Made by a program: the position numbers and the translations under genes. 64,000 bases of DNA from the NCBI RefSeq assembly GCF_013090115.1, contig NZ_JABFNN010000027.1:186001-250000 (forward strand), read 5' to 3'. Source of the DNA: Flagellimonas amphidinii (lineage in GTDB: Bacteria > Bacteroidota > Bacteroidia > Flavobacteriales > Flavobacteriaceae). Each line of letters opens with the position of its first letter. The first letter of the stretch is position 1. The notes below the pieces were generated by a model, which did not search any database, was not told the origin of the DNA, and was given only the letters and a program-made list of their open reading frames with translations. Shown here in pieces: positions 54,904-62,983 of the stretch.

Positions 54904-56506
54904 TAAAGTTCTGTTCCAATTCCCAATTGGCTCTTACATCTATGACATCTGGATAATAGCTCACCTTTTCGGGCTGGATTTTTTGCAGATAATTCCCCGT
55001 GTCCCATTCACCATTGCCATTGTCATCAAAAATAACCCTGATTCTATAATTTCCGGGATTGAGGTTATTGAATTCAAAAATTTTGGATTCATCGGCCATT
55101 AATTCCCGTTGGACCTCTTCCCTGTCGTTGGTCAACTGAATAATTAATGGATAGCGCACGGCACCACCCAATCTCAGGCGAAGATTTCCATAATCGGCAT
55201 AACTTCCAGTGTTAATGCTGTAGCTTAATGTATCATTTTGAATGCCAAAAAAATCGGTTACTGCTCCTGGCAATAGGGTGAAAACGTACCGCTGATTGGG
55301 TTCGGTTTCAAAATCAAAATCAATTTTATTGATCAAGGAATCCACCTGATAATTATACGGAGCGATTAAAGTATCCTTATAAAAAGCAATTTTGGAGGTG
55401 TCCACATTTGCAATGGGGGTGCTGGCCAAAAGACTGAAAGCGTCTTCAAAATTGAACGTTCCACTTTTTGAAGGACGCAATTCGAGGGAATCCAAAGGCA
55501 ATTTTCTGGTCTTCACGGTAAAAGTATCAATGACTTCCAGTTTAGGATTGCTTACCGTAAAAATGATGGAATCGATATCGGTGGGCGTTAACCAATAATT
55601 TAAGGTGTCAGTTTCTCTATCTTTTAGGATAAGGGTTTGAACAGAATCTGGCAACGTTGTCAAAGACTCAATGCTAATATCTTCATGCTCTCCCTGAAAA
55701 CCAAAAATAATCCGGTTTTTGGCCACATAACTTGGTACGGAAACCTTATAATTTGGACGTTCTCGAAAAAGATTCAACAGATAAACCGAATCGTTGGGAA
55801 GGGTAATCGTATCTGTCAAAAAACCTATTTTATCCTGACTTTGGTCAAAAAGGTTGTTTTTATTAACGTCCTTCAGTCCAAACAAGGCGTAATTCCCTTC
55901 TTTCAGATTTTTAAGCTCAAAAATGGGAAGGCTATCCATGGTATTGGTAATGTACAACGGAGGGGTTTTGTAGACGGTTGAATCCGTATAGGCTGTATCG
56001 ATTTCATAAAGCATCACACTGATGAACTCGTCTGCTGTTCGATTGAAGGCATCCTTTACGGCCCCAGTAAGATATAGGGAATCTATATAATCACCTGTGG
56101 AGAAAACATAGGTCAAATAACTGTTGGGATTCCCTTCGTTATTGTCCGTAATGCTTTGTCCAAAATTTAAGGTATAGGTGGTATTTTCCCTTAAGGTATC
56201 TTTTAAAATGATTTCCACATATTTGCTGGCCCCGCCTTGAGGACTTATTTCAGGGAGATATTTTAAGGGTGGGGACACAATAAGTTGATTTTGCACATCC
56301 TGAAGTTTGATGAGTTCATCAAAATACAACCTGATTTTTTCTGCCTTGAAATTAGTGGTAAAATTATCCGGTTCTGTTCTTACCACTACAGGAGGAGTAA
56401 TATCTTTGGGGCCTCCAGAAATAGAACCTCTTTTAGCACATTGCCAAAGGGCCAATCCCATCAGAATTACAAAGATAAAGCTCAATAATTTTTTTAGATG
56501 CACCAT
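54890..56506 (-). CDS. Ig-like (Big_5) domain lipoprotein
   Basis: A 538-residue exported protein starting MVHLKKLLSFIFVILMGLAL; Cys23 follows LWQ, an imperfect lipobox. The first domain, GGPKDITPPVVVRTEPDNFT to YLTYVFSTGDYIDS, is the SbsA/Big_5-type Ig fold found at the start of many Bacteroidota lipoproteins. Later regions have Ig-like or prealbumin-like strands (GNYALFGLKDVNKNNLFDQ). The C-terminus (NPGNYRIRVIFDDNGNGEWD) resembles carboxypeptidase-regulatory-like repeats. Its role is unknown but presumably structural at the cell surface. Confidence 0.85.
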   Translation of the reverse strand: MVHLKKLLSFIFVILMGLALWQCAKRGSISGGPKDITPPVVVRTEPDNFTTNFKAEKIRLYFDELIKLQDVQNQLIVSPPLKYLPEISPQGGASKYVEIILKDTLRENTTYTLNFGQSITDNNEGNPNSYLTYVFSTGDYIDSLYLTGAVKDAFNRTADEFISVMLYEIDTAYTDSTVYKTPPLYITNTMDSLPIFELKNLKEGNYALFGLKDVNKNNLFDQSQDKIGFLTDTITLPNDSVYLLNLFRERPNYKVSVPSYVAKNRIIFGFQGEHEDISIESLTTLPDSVQTLILKDRETDTLNYWLTPTDIDSIIFTVSNPKLEVIDTFTVKTRKLPLDSLELRPSKSGTFNFEDAFSLLASTPIANVDTSKIAFYKDTLIAPYNYQVDSLINKIDFDFETEPNQRYVFTLLPGAVTDFFGIQNDTLSYSINTGSYADYGNLRLRLGGAVRYPLIIQLTNDREEVQRELMADESKIFEFNNLNPGNYRIRVIFDDNGNGEWDTGNYLQKIQPEKVSYYPDVIDVRANWELEQNFIISE

Positions 56507-56577
56507 CTTAAAAATCAATGTGGGACAAAGAAACAACTAATTTGAAAATGGAGTGACCGAATTCACAAATTTTAACC

Positions 56578-57282
56578 CTAGGATACAACGGCAATGCTCA
56601 ATACCGAAACTTGAAGGCCTTTCATTTGAAAAAGTGCTTTTGAACAAGATTCAATGGTGGCACCAGTGGTAATTACATCATCAACCAATAAAATATGTTG
56701 GTATTGCTTTTGTAGTGAAGGGTTGAGTTGAAAAGCTTCCTGAATGCTTTCCCAACGTAATAAACGGTCTTTTTTGGTCTGTGTTTTGGTGTTCAAGGTG
56801 CGTATCAGTACGTCATCTCTATATTCTGCTTTGATGGATTCGGCCACTTTTTGGGCAAAAAGGGCCACTTGGTTATAGCCTCTTTTCTTTTGTTTCTTTG
56901 GATGTAAGGGAACAGGAACAACTACATCCACTGTTTGAAGCGTTTCATCATTTTCCAACTGGGCGCCGCACCAGTCCCCCAAAAACCCGCCTATTTCCTC
57001 ATGATTTTTGTATTTTAACCAATGCAAAAGGTTTTTGATTATCCCATTTTTTGTAAAAAAGACGAAAGAAGCTGCCTTTTTTATGGGAATTCTCCCGTAA
57101 AATATGCGGTCAGTGGTATTCTCATCTTCAAAGTTATGATCGGTGAGTGGCACATCATGTCGACAAACGGTACATAGAATGCGTTCTCCTCTGGATAATT
57201 GGGCATTACATCCAAAACACACCCTTGGCAATAGGATGTTGTTAATCTCGTTTAGTATCTTAGCCGTCCTTTTAGGCATCAA
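56578..57282 (-). CDS. comF: ComF family phosphoribosyltransferase-like protein
   Basis: A 234-residue ComF/GntX-type protein linked to DNA uptake or nucleotide handling. An N-terminal zinc site (CFGCNAQLSRGERILCTVC) precedes a phosphoribosyltransferase fold, with VVVPVPLHPKKQKKRGYNQV and the PRPP motif HILLVDDVITTGATI. The double ATG at 57282/57279 leaves the start one codon uncertain. No other competence gene is present. It is divergent from the coiled-coil protein gene. Confidence 0.85.
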   Translation of the reverse strand: MMPKRTAKILNEINNILLPRVCFGCNAQLSRGERILCTVCRHDVPLTDHNFEDENTTDRIFYGRIPIKKAASFVFFTKNGIIKNLLHWLKYKNHEEIGGFLGDWCGAQLENDETLQTVDVVVPVPLHPKKQKKRGYNQVALFAQKVAESIKAEYRDDVLIRTLNTKTQTKKDRLLRWESIQEAFQLNPSLQKQYQHILLVDDVITTGATIESCSKALFQMKGLQVSVLSIAVVS

Positions 57283-57314
57283 ATCTTATTACGTTTTTAG
57301 TAGTCTGTTAATCC

Positions 57315-58211
57315 ATGAACCCCCAAGATAACACTTTCAACTACAAGATTATTTTTGCGGCACTAATCGCTGTGATCGTGGGGATATTGATTGCCTTTTA
57401 TTATAGCTACGCGCAATCCAAGAACCAAATGATTTTCTTGGAACAGGAAAAATCACTTTTAGTAAAAGACTTGACCCTTATGAAGGCCGAGGTGGACCGA
57501 CTATCTGGTCTTAATGAAGTAAATGATATTGAACTGCAGACTTCACGCTTCCGGGTGGAGCAATTATTGGATTCCGTGGGCCGATTGAACTTCAGTATAA
57601 CCAAACTGAAAGAAACCCGAACAGAATTGCGCAGGTTGGAGCTGAGATTTGATAGCCTTAAGCTCAAGAACAATTTTCTTCGCTATAACAACAGTTTATT
57701 GGCGAGCAGATATGAAGAAACGCGAAAACAGCTAGAAGATCTTCGGGGGAAAGCAACTAATTTAGAGCAGACAGAGTCGCTTTTACGGGAAACCAATAAA
57801 GAGTTGACCCGGGAATTGCGCATCAAAAGTTACCTGAAATTACAAAATGCCGAAGGTAGCGGGTTCAGATTGCGTGCCGGAAGACCCATAAAGACCAACA
57901 AAGCTTCCACAATTGAAAAACTACGTGGTTGTGTCACCATTTTGAGCGATGCCAATCAGCGCGGTGATGTAAAAATATTATACCTTCAATTTTTAGACCC
58001 TAACATGGCTGTGGTAGAGGATAATGCCAGTACCATTTCGGTGAGTGGCAATACATACAGCAAAAAAGTGGAGGTTATCTATACCGGAAAGGAAATCAGT
58101 GTTTGTGATGCCATTACTGTTCCAGAAGGCTCCCTTACAGAGGGAATTTATACCCTTAATGTTTTTGAGGACGAAAGACTGCTCTCCTCTACTGAATTTC
58201 AGTTGAAATAG
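57315..58211 (+). CDS. Membrane-anchored coiled-coil protein
   Basis: A 298-residue protein with one N-terminal membrane helix (about residues 11-30, IIFAALIAVIVGILIAFYYS) and a long coiled coil (about 35-180, for example RRLELRFDSLKLKNNFLRYN). The C-terminal globular part (about 185-298) begins RIKSYLKLQNAEGSGFRL and looks beta-rich. This type is conserved in flavobacteria and has no known function. It precedes glyS, which has its own promoter. Confidence 0.75.
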   Translation: MNPQDNTFNYKIIFAALIAVIVGILIAFYYSYAQSKNQMIFLEQEKSLLVKDLTLMKAEVDRLSGLNEVNDIELQTSRFRVEQLLDSVGRLNFSITKLKETRTELRRLELRFDSLKLKNNFLRYNNSLLASRYEETRKQLEDLRGKATNLEQTESLLRETNKELTRELRIKSYLKLQNAEGSGFRLRAGRPIKTNKASTIEKLRGCVTILSDANQRGDVKILYLQFLDPNMAVVEDNASTISVSGNTYSKKVEVIYTGKEISVCDAITVPEGSLTEGIYTLNVFEDERLLSSTEFQLK

Positions 58212-58235
58212 CGTATTTGTTTTGGGCTAAAATTC

Positions 58236-58243
58236 TATTTTTG
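58236..58243 (+). promoter_or_regulatory. glyS promoter element (TATTTTTG), near leaderless
   Basis: TATTTTTG ends 4 bases before the glyS ATG. If used as a standard -7 element, transcription begins at the start codon. TTG at 58217-58219 is the likely -33 element (16-base spacer). Confidence 0.6.
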
Positions 58244-58247
58244 CCGC

Positions 58248-59789
58248 ATGGCAAATCAAGAAGATATTTTTAAGAAGGTGATTTCCCATGCCAAGGAGTA
58301 TGGGTATGTGTTCCAATCCAGTGAAATTTATGATGGCCTCAGTGCTGTTTATGACTATGGGCAGAACGGGGTAGAGTTGAAGAAAAACATACGGGAGTAC
58401 TGGTGGCAGGCCATGGTACAGCTCAATGACAATATTGTGGGCATAGATGCCGCTATTTTTATGCACCCTACCACTTGGAAAGCTTCGGGTCACGTGGACG
58501 CCTTCAATGATCCCTTGATTGACAATAAGGATTCTAAAAAAAGATATCGTGCTGATGTTTTGGTCGAGGATTATGTGGCCAAAATTGAAGCTAAAATAGA
58601 TAAGGAAGTTGCCAAGGCCGCCAAACGTTTTGGTGACGCTTTTGACAAAGACCAGTTTTTGGCCACCAACCAACGGGTGTTGGATTATCAAACAAAGGCC
58701 GATGGCATATTGAAGCGTTTGGGCAAATCTTTGGAAAATGAGGATTTAGCAGATGTAAAAGCCTTGATTGAAGAGTTGGAAATTGCCTGTCCCCTTTCAG
58801 GTTCCAAAAATTGGACGGATGTAAAGCAGTTCAACCTCATGTTTGGAACCAAATTGGGAGCTTCTGCAGATTCAGCCATGGATTTGTACCTCCGTCCAGA
58901 AACCGCACAGGGTATTTTTGTCAATTTTTTAAATGTACAGAAGACAGGCCGAATGAAAATTCCGTTTGGGATTGCCCAAACTGGAAAGGCATTCCGAAAT
59001 GAAATTGTGGCCCGACAGTTCATTTTCCGTATGCGGGAGTTTGAACAAATGGAAATGCAATTCTTCATTAAACCTGGCACGCAACAGGAATGGTACGAAA
59101 AGTGGAAGGAAAAGCGCTTGAACTGGCACCTTTCTTTGGGAATGGGAGAGGACAATTATCGTTTCCACGACCATGAAAAACTGGCACACTACGCGGATGC
59201 CGCAGCTGATATTGAGTTTAAGTTCCCCTTCGGATTTAAAGAATTGGAGGGAATCCACTCCCGTACCGATTTCGATTTGGGTCAGCACGAAGAATATTCA
59301 GGCAAAAAGCTGCAGTACTTCGACCCCGAAGAAAATAAAAGCTATGTACCCTACGTGTTGGAAACTTCCATTGGTTTGGATCGTATGTTCTTGGCAGTTT
59401 TCTCCAGATCCCTGCAAGAGGAAGAACTGGAAAATGGCACTACCAGAACGGTATTGAAGCTTCCCGCGGTATTGGCACCGGCCAAGGCTGCAGTGCTTCC
59501 CTTGTTGAAAAGAGATGGCCTACCAGAAGTCGCCCAAAAATTAGTGGATGAACTAAAGTGGGATTTCAATGTGGTGTACGATGAAAAAGATGCCGTTGGG
59601 CGTCGCTACCGTCGCCAAGATGCGGTTGGAACCCCATTTTGCATTACCGTGGACCATCAAACCTTGGAAGATGACACCGTGACAATTCGCCATAGGGATA
59701 CCATGGAGCAGCAACGGGTTGCCATTGCAGATGTAAAGGGCATCATTTCTAAAGAGGTGGACATGCGCTATTGGTTGCAGAAAATATAG
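58248..59789 (+). CDS. glyS: Glycyl-tRNA synthetase (class II, eukaryote-like)
   Basis: A 513-residue class II homodimeric-type glycyl-tRNA synthetase that charges tRNA(Gly). It opens MANQEDIFKKVISHAKEYGY with FQSSEIYDGLSAVYDYGQNG. Motif 2 is in GKAFRNEIVARQFIFRMREF, which includes the ATP-binding Arg, and motif 3 in YVPYVLETSIGLDRMFLAVF. The C-terminal anticodon domain starts near residue 405. A promoter-like element almost touches the ATG, so the mRNA may be leaderless. Confidence 0.95.
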   Translation: MANQEDIFKKVISHAKEYGYVFQSSEIYDGLSAVYDYGQNGVELKKNIREYWWQAMVQLNDNIVGIDAAIFMHPTTWKASGHVDAFNDPLIDNKDSKKRYRADVLVEDYVAKIEAKIDKEVAKAAKRFGDAFDKDQFLATNQRVLDYQTKADGILKRLGKSLENEDLADVKALIEELEIACPLSGSKNWTDVKQFNLMFGTKLGASADSAMDLYLRPETAQGIFVNFLNVQKTGRMKIPFGIAQTGKAFRNEIVARQFIFRMREFEQMEMQFFIKPGTQQEWYEKWKEKRLNWHLSLGMGEDNYRFHDHEKLAHYADAAADIEFKFPFGFKELEGIHSRTDFDLGQHEEYSGKKLQYFDPEENKSYVPYVLETSIGLDRMFLAVFSRSLQEEELENGTTRTVLKLPAVLAPAKAAVLPLLKRDGLPEVAQKLVDELKWDFNVVYDEKDAVGRRYRRQDAVGTPFCITVDHQTLEDDTVTIRHRDTMEQQRVAIADVKGIISKEVDMRYWLQKI

Positions 59790-59810
59790 TTGTTTTTGTC
59801 CGTGTGGTAA

Positions 59811-60380
59811 TCACCTATTCTCTTTTATAACGCTGTTGAGGCAATTGATAAAAGTAGCGTACCCCTTAAAACTTTGTGGACCAACAACAATGTCAATAAG
59901 ATGTTTTTTTTGTTGCCCGTAAGCAATATAGATTTTACGGTGCGCCATTCGATGTCCATACCTGCCCAGAATTGCCGGAATTGCCTTGGATGAAAACCCC
60001 TTAATGTCTCGGAATGCAATACTATTGGGTTTTACAATCGGTTTTTTAAAAACATTGCTCCTCGATTGTGTAATGATCTTTTGTTGGGTATTTACAATGA
60101 TGTTTTTGGAAATTGTATAGAACCATAAAAATGCTCCAGAAGCTACTGTAAGTGCAATGATAATTCCCCAGAATTTAAAGTTGTTGTCGCCATGGGCCAT
60201 CATTAGGTTGGGAATAAAGAGTACCCAAAACACCGGAAGCAGGTAAAGGATATAATAATCGTTTCGGATTTGAATGGTGAAGCACACTGCATCTCCTTTT
60301 ATACGGAAGTTTTCACCAGCAAAAAGACGCTTTATGGTTGCCGACAATGTTACCAGCTCTTGAAATGGTGTTTGCTCCAT
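59811..60380 (-). CDS. Membrane protein with PH-like C-terminal domain
   Basis: A 189-residue membrane protein. Two predicted helices (about residues 42-60, YYILYLLPVFWVLFIPNLMM; and 70-90, FWGIIIALTVASGAFLWFY) are followed by a cytosolic C-terminal domain with strands resembling PH-like DUFs (NIIVNTQQKIITQSRSNVFK). The function is not recognised. It ends 21 bases past glyS, convergent with it. The 328-base gap upstream holds only REP-like repeats. Confidence 0.65.
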   Translation of the reverse strand: MEQTPFQELVTLSATIKRLFAGENFRIKGDAVCFTIQIRNDYYILYLLPVFWVLFIPNLMMAHGDNNFKFWGIIIALTVASGAFLWFYTISKNIIVNTQQKIITQSRSNVFKKPIVKPNSIAFRDIKGFSSKAIPAILGRYGHRMAHRKIYIAYGQQKKHLIDIVVGPQSFKGYATFINCLNSVIKENR

Positions 60381-60500
60381 ATTTTTTTAGGCAAAATAGC
60401 ACCAAAAGGTAGCAATGTGGGTAATCAATATATAAATGACGGTTATGGGTTGATTAAAGGAATGAAGGTATAGATGAGTCACTTTTGAAGTTATGGCTGT

Positions 60501-60653
60501 AAGGTTGAGCGCAGTTGAAACCTTAAGGTAACTAGAAAGGCTGGTAAAGGCCTCTCGACTGCGCTCGAGGTGACAACTTGTTTTGCAGCGCACTTACCTT
60601 CCGTTTCGGCATTGCATGGTTTGGTGGCGGCGCGACCCTGAACTGAATTTAGG
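60501..60653. repeat. REP-like palindromic repeat cluster
   Basis: The 328-base non-coding gap holds related GC-rich palindromes. At 60503-60522, GGTTGAGCGCAGTTGAAACC resembles the reverse complement of CTCTCGACTGCGCTCGAG at 60552-60569, so these are two inverted copies of one unit. At 60636-60653 CCCTGAA/TTTAGGG forms a third hairpin. Such short dispersed repeats with a TCGACTGCGCTCGA core are common between genes in flavobacteria. The rest of the gap shows nothing recognisable. Confidence 0.7.
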
Positions 60654-60708
60654 GTGAGGCTACTAATGAGTAGTAACAACCCCTCATTTTTTGGAGTAAT
60701 TTGCTCCC

Positions 60709-60900
60709 ATGTTAACAACCGAACAGCTCGTTGAATTAAATCTATGGATTGAGGACACCTATGGCTCTCCCGAACAGCTCGCCAAACAACTCAATGAGCT
60801 TATCTATATGTTGCATTATGTGGATGAAGAGGTATTTACCCCACGTGAAATACAGGATGTAGTGGAAACTTTACGAGGTTTGGGGAGGGTGTTGGGGTAA
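60709..60900 (+). CDS. Small acidic conserved hypothetical protein (63 aa)
   Basis: A 63-residue acidic soluble protein, MLTTEQLVELNLWIEDTYGS to TPREIQDVVETLRGLGRVLG. The chain is predicted mostly helical, with no signal peptide. Codon use and composition look like normal flavobacterial coding sequence. Function is not recognised. A hairpin at 60977 may end its transcript. Confidence 0.6.
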   Translation: MLTTEQLVELNLWIEDTYGSPEQLAKQLNELIYMLHYVDEEVFTPREIQDVVETLRGLGRVLG

Positions 60901-60976
60901 CGGTTTTGTATATGAAAAGTAGCGGATTTTTATTCACTAACATTTTTGAAAATAATGTACTTAATTAAATAAGAAA

Positions 60977-61010
60977 CGGTTCAGATTTACACCTAAACCG
61001 CTATTTTTTA
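60977..61010. terminator. Bidirectional terminator between small gene and kinase operon
   Basis: CGGTTCAG (60977-60984) pairs with CTAAACCG (60993-61000) with one mismatch; T-rich runs flank it on both strands. It lies 28 bases after the stop of the minus-strand operon and probably ends that transcript. Confidence 0.55.
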
Positions 61011-61027
61011 TACATTATCGTAGCACG

Positions 61028-61204
61028 TTATTTCTTCATTGTTTCTACAATTATGCGTCCATTGTCAAGTTTGTTTATTTCATAATTTCCATCGTATTTC
61101 TTCACATTTGCAGAATGTAATAGCTCACTATGACTTTTACATCGGTGAGGATTGGAAATGTCGTTTCTACTTTTTTTATTATATGTAGATTTCTTTTTTG
61201 CCAT
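61028..61204 (-). CDS. Small basic protein coupled to the kinase gene
   Basis: A 58-residue basic protein (MAKKKSTYNKKSRND at the start, INKLDNGRIIVETMKK at the end). No signal peptide or membrane segment. Its ATG overlaps the TAA of the kinase gene as TAATG, so translation is coupled and the product is presumably part of the same system. The lysine-rich start suggests nucleic-acid binding; this is inference. Its AT-rich composition matches the two upstream genes. No family recognised. Confidence 0.6.
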   Translation of the reverse strand: MAKKKSTYNKKSRNDISNPHRCKSHSELLHSANVKKYDGNYEINKLDNGRIIVETMKK

Positions 61205-62244
61205 TACCATTTTGACGTAAACGCTTTATAAAGTAACGAATTTTTTTCAGTTTTGTTGAGTTTGGCTTCACAAAATTCCTTTTTCTGTCTTTTATTTTTG
61301 GTACTTTTTACAGTCCAATTCGTTCCTTCAAAAGTTGCTTTTACTTCTCTATTTCCATCTGTCCAAGTGTCATTTCCTTTAAAGTCGGTTTGAAATAACC
61401 AATCATTACTATCTTTTATTTTAGCTAAATCGTTTTGCATTTCTAAAACAGTATTGTAACGACTATTAGGGTCTGGATGTAATGCATTTGCTATTACCTT
61501 TCTCAAAGGTTTTGGGATATGTGGAAAATGAAAACTCCTATCAGGAAATTGACCATTTTTTAATCTCTCAATAAAGTGAGCATCAGCCTTTACGTTTCTT
61601 TTTATAAAAGCTTGATTTATTTGATGAACAAATATTTTATCTCCAATACACATACGCAAAAGAGTTATTCCAGCTTGATATATATCAAATTTTAAATTAT
61701 GTTCTGCTTGGTCAAAAAGTTCTGGTGGTGCATACACTTGAGTTGTGCCAAATACCTTGGCAAATCCATAACTTCCTGTGTGCTGTGCGAGACCAAAATC
61801 AGATATCAAGGCTTGATTTGATTTTGAAATTAGGATATTTTCAAGTTTAACATCAAAATGTATAAGTCCTTTTGAATGTATATGGTGTAAACCAGAAAGA
61901 AACTGTAATCCATACCTTATTATTTCTCTTGAACTCAAAAATCTACTATCACAAATACCTTTTAACGAACCATTTTGATAGAAAGGCATCGCTAAATAAA
62001 TATGGTCGTCATCTTTACAACCGTAGTTTACTGCTACTACATTTCTGTGTCTTGTTAAATATAGTTTTTTTGATTCTTCAAAAAAGAGAGACTCATCTTT
62101 AAACTTTGTATGAGCTACCTTTTTAACCGCAAGTAATGCATCTAATTGATGGTCTTCAGCCTCGAAGACATCACCTTCTCCGCCTTTTCCAATCCTTTTT
62201 CCAAGCTTAAAATTTAGTTTTGCTTCTGTAATTAATGATGACAT
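61204..62244 (-). CDS. Hanks-type Ser/Thr protein kinase with C-terminal extension
   Basis: A 346-residue soluble protein kinase. All main subdomains are present: glycine loop GKGGEG (19-24), Lys41 in AVKK, the alpha-C Glu around 56-57, HFD (129-131) where most kinases have HRD, Lys133 and Asn136, DFG (149-151), and the GTT...PPE activation segment (166-175). The missing Arg of HRD suggests activation loop phosphorylation is not needed. Residues about 265-346 form an unrecognised basic domain (NDTWTDGNREVKATFEGTNW). No membrane helix or PASTA repeat is present. It lies 5 bases after the upstream gene and overlaps the next one. Confidence 0.9.
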   Translation of the reverse strand: MSSLITEAKLNFKLGKRIGKGGEGDVFEAEDHQLDALLAVKKVAHTKFKDESLFFEESKKLYLTRHRNVVAVNYGCKDDDHIYLAMPFYQNGSLKGICDSRFLSSREIIRYGLQFLSGLHHIHSKGLIHFDVKLENILISKSNQALISDFGLAQHTGSYGFAKVFGTTQVYAPPELFDQAEHNLKFDIYQAGITLLRMCIGDKIFVHQINQAFIKRNVKADAHFIERLKNGQFPDRSFHFPHIPKPLRKVIANALHPDPNSRYNTVLEMQNDLAKIKDSNDWLFQTDFKGNDTWTDGNREVKATFEGTNWTVKSTKNKRQKKEFCEAKLNKTEKNSLLYKAFTSKW

Positions 62245-62249
62245 CTATT

Positions 62250-62732
62250 TTATAATTTTAGTGAGGCGTGACAAGCTAAAATACTTTCTCTTTCTTCTTT
62301 TGAAATAGAAGACCATATTATTTCATTCGGAATATTTTCAAACTCTAATTCATTGTCTGCAAATTTCTTAAAATTCTTTCTCTCAATTTCCAATAACATT
62401 GCAATAGTAGCAATCTGTCCTAATTTATATTTACTGACTGTACTACCAGCTAAAGATTCTAAAAGAACACCTTCTATGTAAAACCTTTCTATATCTCTTT
62501 TGCCTACATTATAGAGAGATTCCTTTACGCGCACAAGAGCATTATCAATTTGATATTCGGCAATAATATCAATGATAGTATTTCTAATATAATTTAATCG
62601 TTCGGGTTCCTCCATTGCAAGTGGAACATTTATTGTGTCAACTGTAAGAAAATTGTAACTATCATCAGTTTCTTCAATAATCGCGTAAAATATCTTTTTG
62701 TTAGAGTAAACTCTTAATCCAATTCCTATCAT
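62250..62732 (-). CDS. Possible RNase H-like fold protein of the kinase operon
   Basis: A 160-residue protein with no certain family. It opens with strands like those of RuvC/RNase H-type folds (MIGIGLRVYSNKKIFYAIIE), followed by a helix and a third strand (YQIDNALVRVKES). A helix comes later (IEGVLLESLAGSTVSKYKLG), and the end has SKEERESILACHASL, where an acidic residue and helix resemble the last RuvC motif. The usual first Asp is absent, so catalysis is doubtful. DUF3010-like proteins are the closest match by eye. It is the first gene of the AT-rich operon. Confidence 0.55.
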   Translation of the reverse strand: MIGIGLRVYSNKKIFYAIIEETDDSYNFLTVDTINVPLAMEEPERLNYIRNTIIDIIAEYQIDNALVRVKESLYNVGKRDIERFYIEGVLLESLAGSTVSKYKLGQIATIAMLLEIERKNFKKFADNELEFENIPNEIIWSSISKEERESILACHASLKL

Positions 62733-62767
62733 TCAATGTTTGGTTTAATGTGCTACAACTTATTTAT

Positions 62768-62788
62768 ATAGATGTATGTTACATCCAT
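62768..62788. promoter_or_regulatory. Inverted repeat upstream of the kinase operon
   Basis: ATAGATGTA-TGT-TACATCCAT is a 9-base inverted repeat with one mismatch (inner GATGTA/TACATC perfect). It starts 36 bases upstream of the operon start codon at 62732 and is a candidate operator. Confidence 0.4.
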
Positions 62789-62842
62789 ACACCCCTAATA
62801 TAGCGTATAAACGATAATTATTGTAAGAATTCAATTTTTCTG

Positions 62843-62905
62843 TCAGAAAATATAGCTCAACCGTACCCCTCCGTAATAATTTCTACCATTACTGGGGTAA
62901 AAGAG
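62843..62905 (-). pseudogene. Stranded 3' end of a TonB-receptor gene
   Basis: On the minus strand, 20 codons and a stop encode LFYPSNGRNYYGGVRLSYIF. This closely matches the C-terminus of the receptor gene ending at 63473 (YFYPGNGRNYYGGIRLGYQI and one more residue). Most nucleotide differences are silent or conservative, as expected after divergence under coding selection. Upstream of the Leu codon the similarity ends. The fragment has no start and is therefore a remnant of a receptor gene that once ended here. Confidence 0.75.
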
Positions 62906-62930
62906 AGTGAGATTATCACACAATTATGAT

Positions 62931-62960
62931 AAAAAAAGCACGCTAGAAAAAGCGTGCTTT
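62931..62960 (-). terminator. Intrinsic terminator of the lipocalin-like gene
   Basis: On the minus strand AAAGCACGC and GCGTGCTTT (62960-62952 and 62943-62935) form a perfect stem followed by T residues. It lies 24 bases past the lipocalin-like gene and before the receptor remnant. Confidence 0.85.
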
Positions 62961-62983
62961 AGCAAGAACAGATATTTTTTTAA

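Noticed and set aside
60491..60718. Frame on the minus strand across the REP-like repeats
   Set aside because: Low-complexity translation through palindromes, no start context and no family resemblance.
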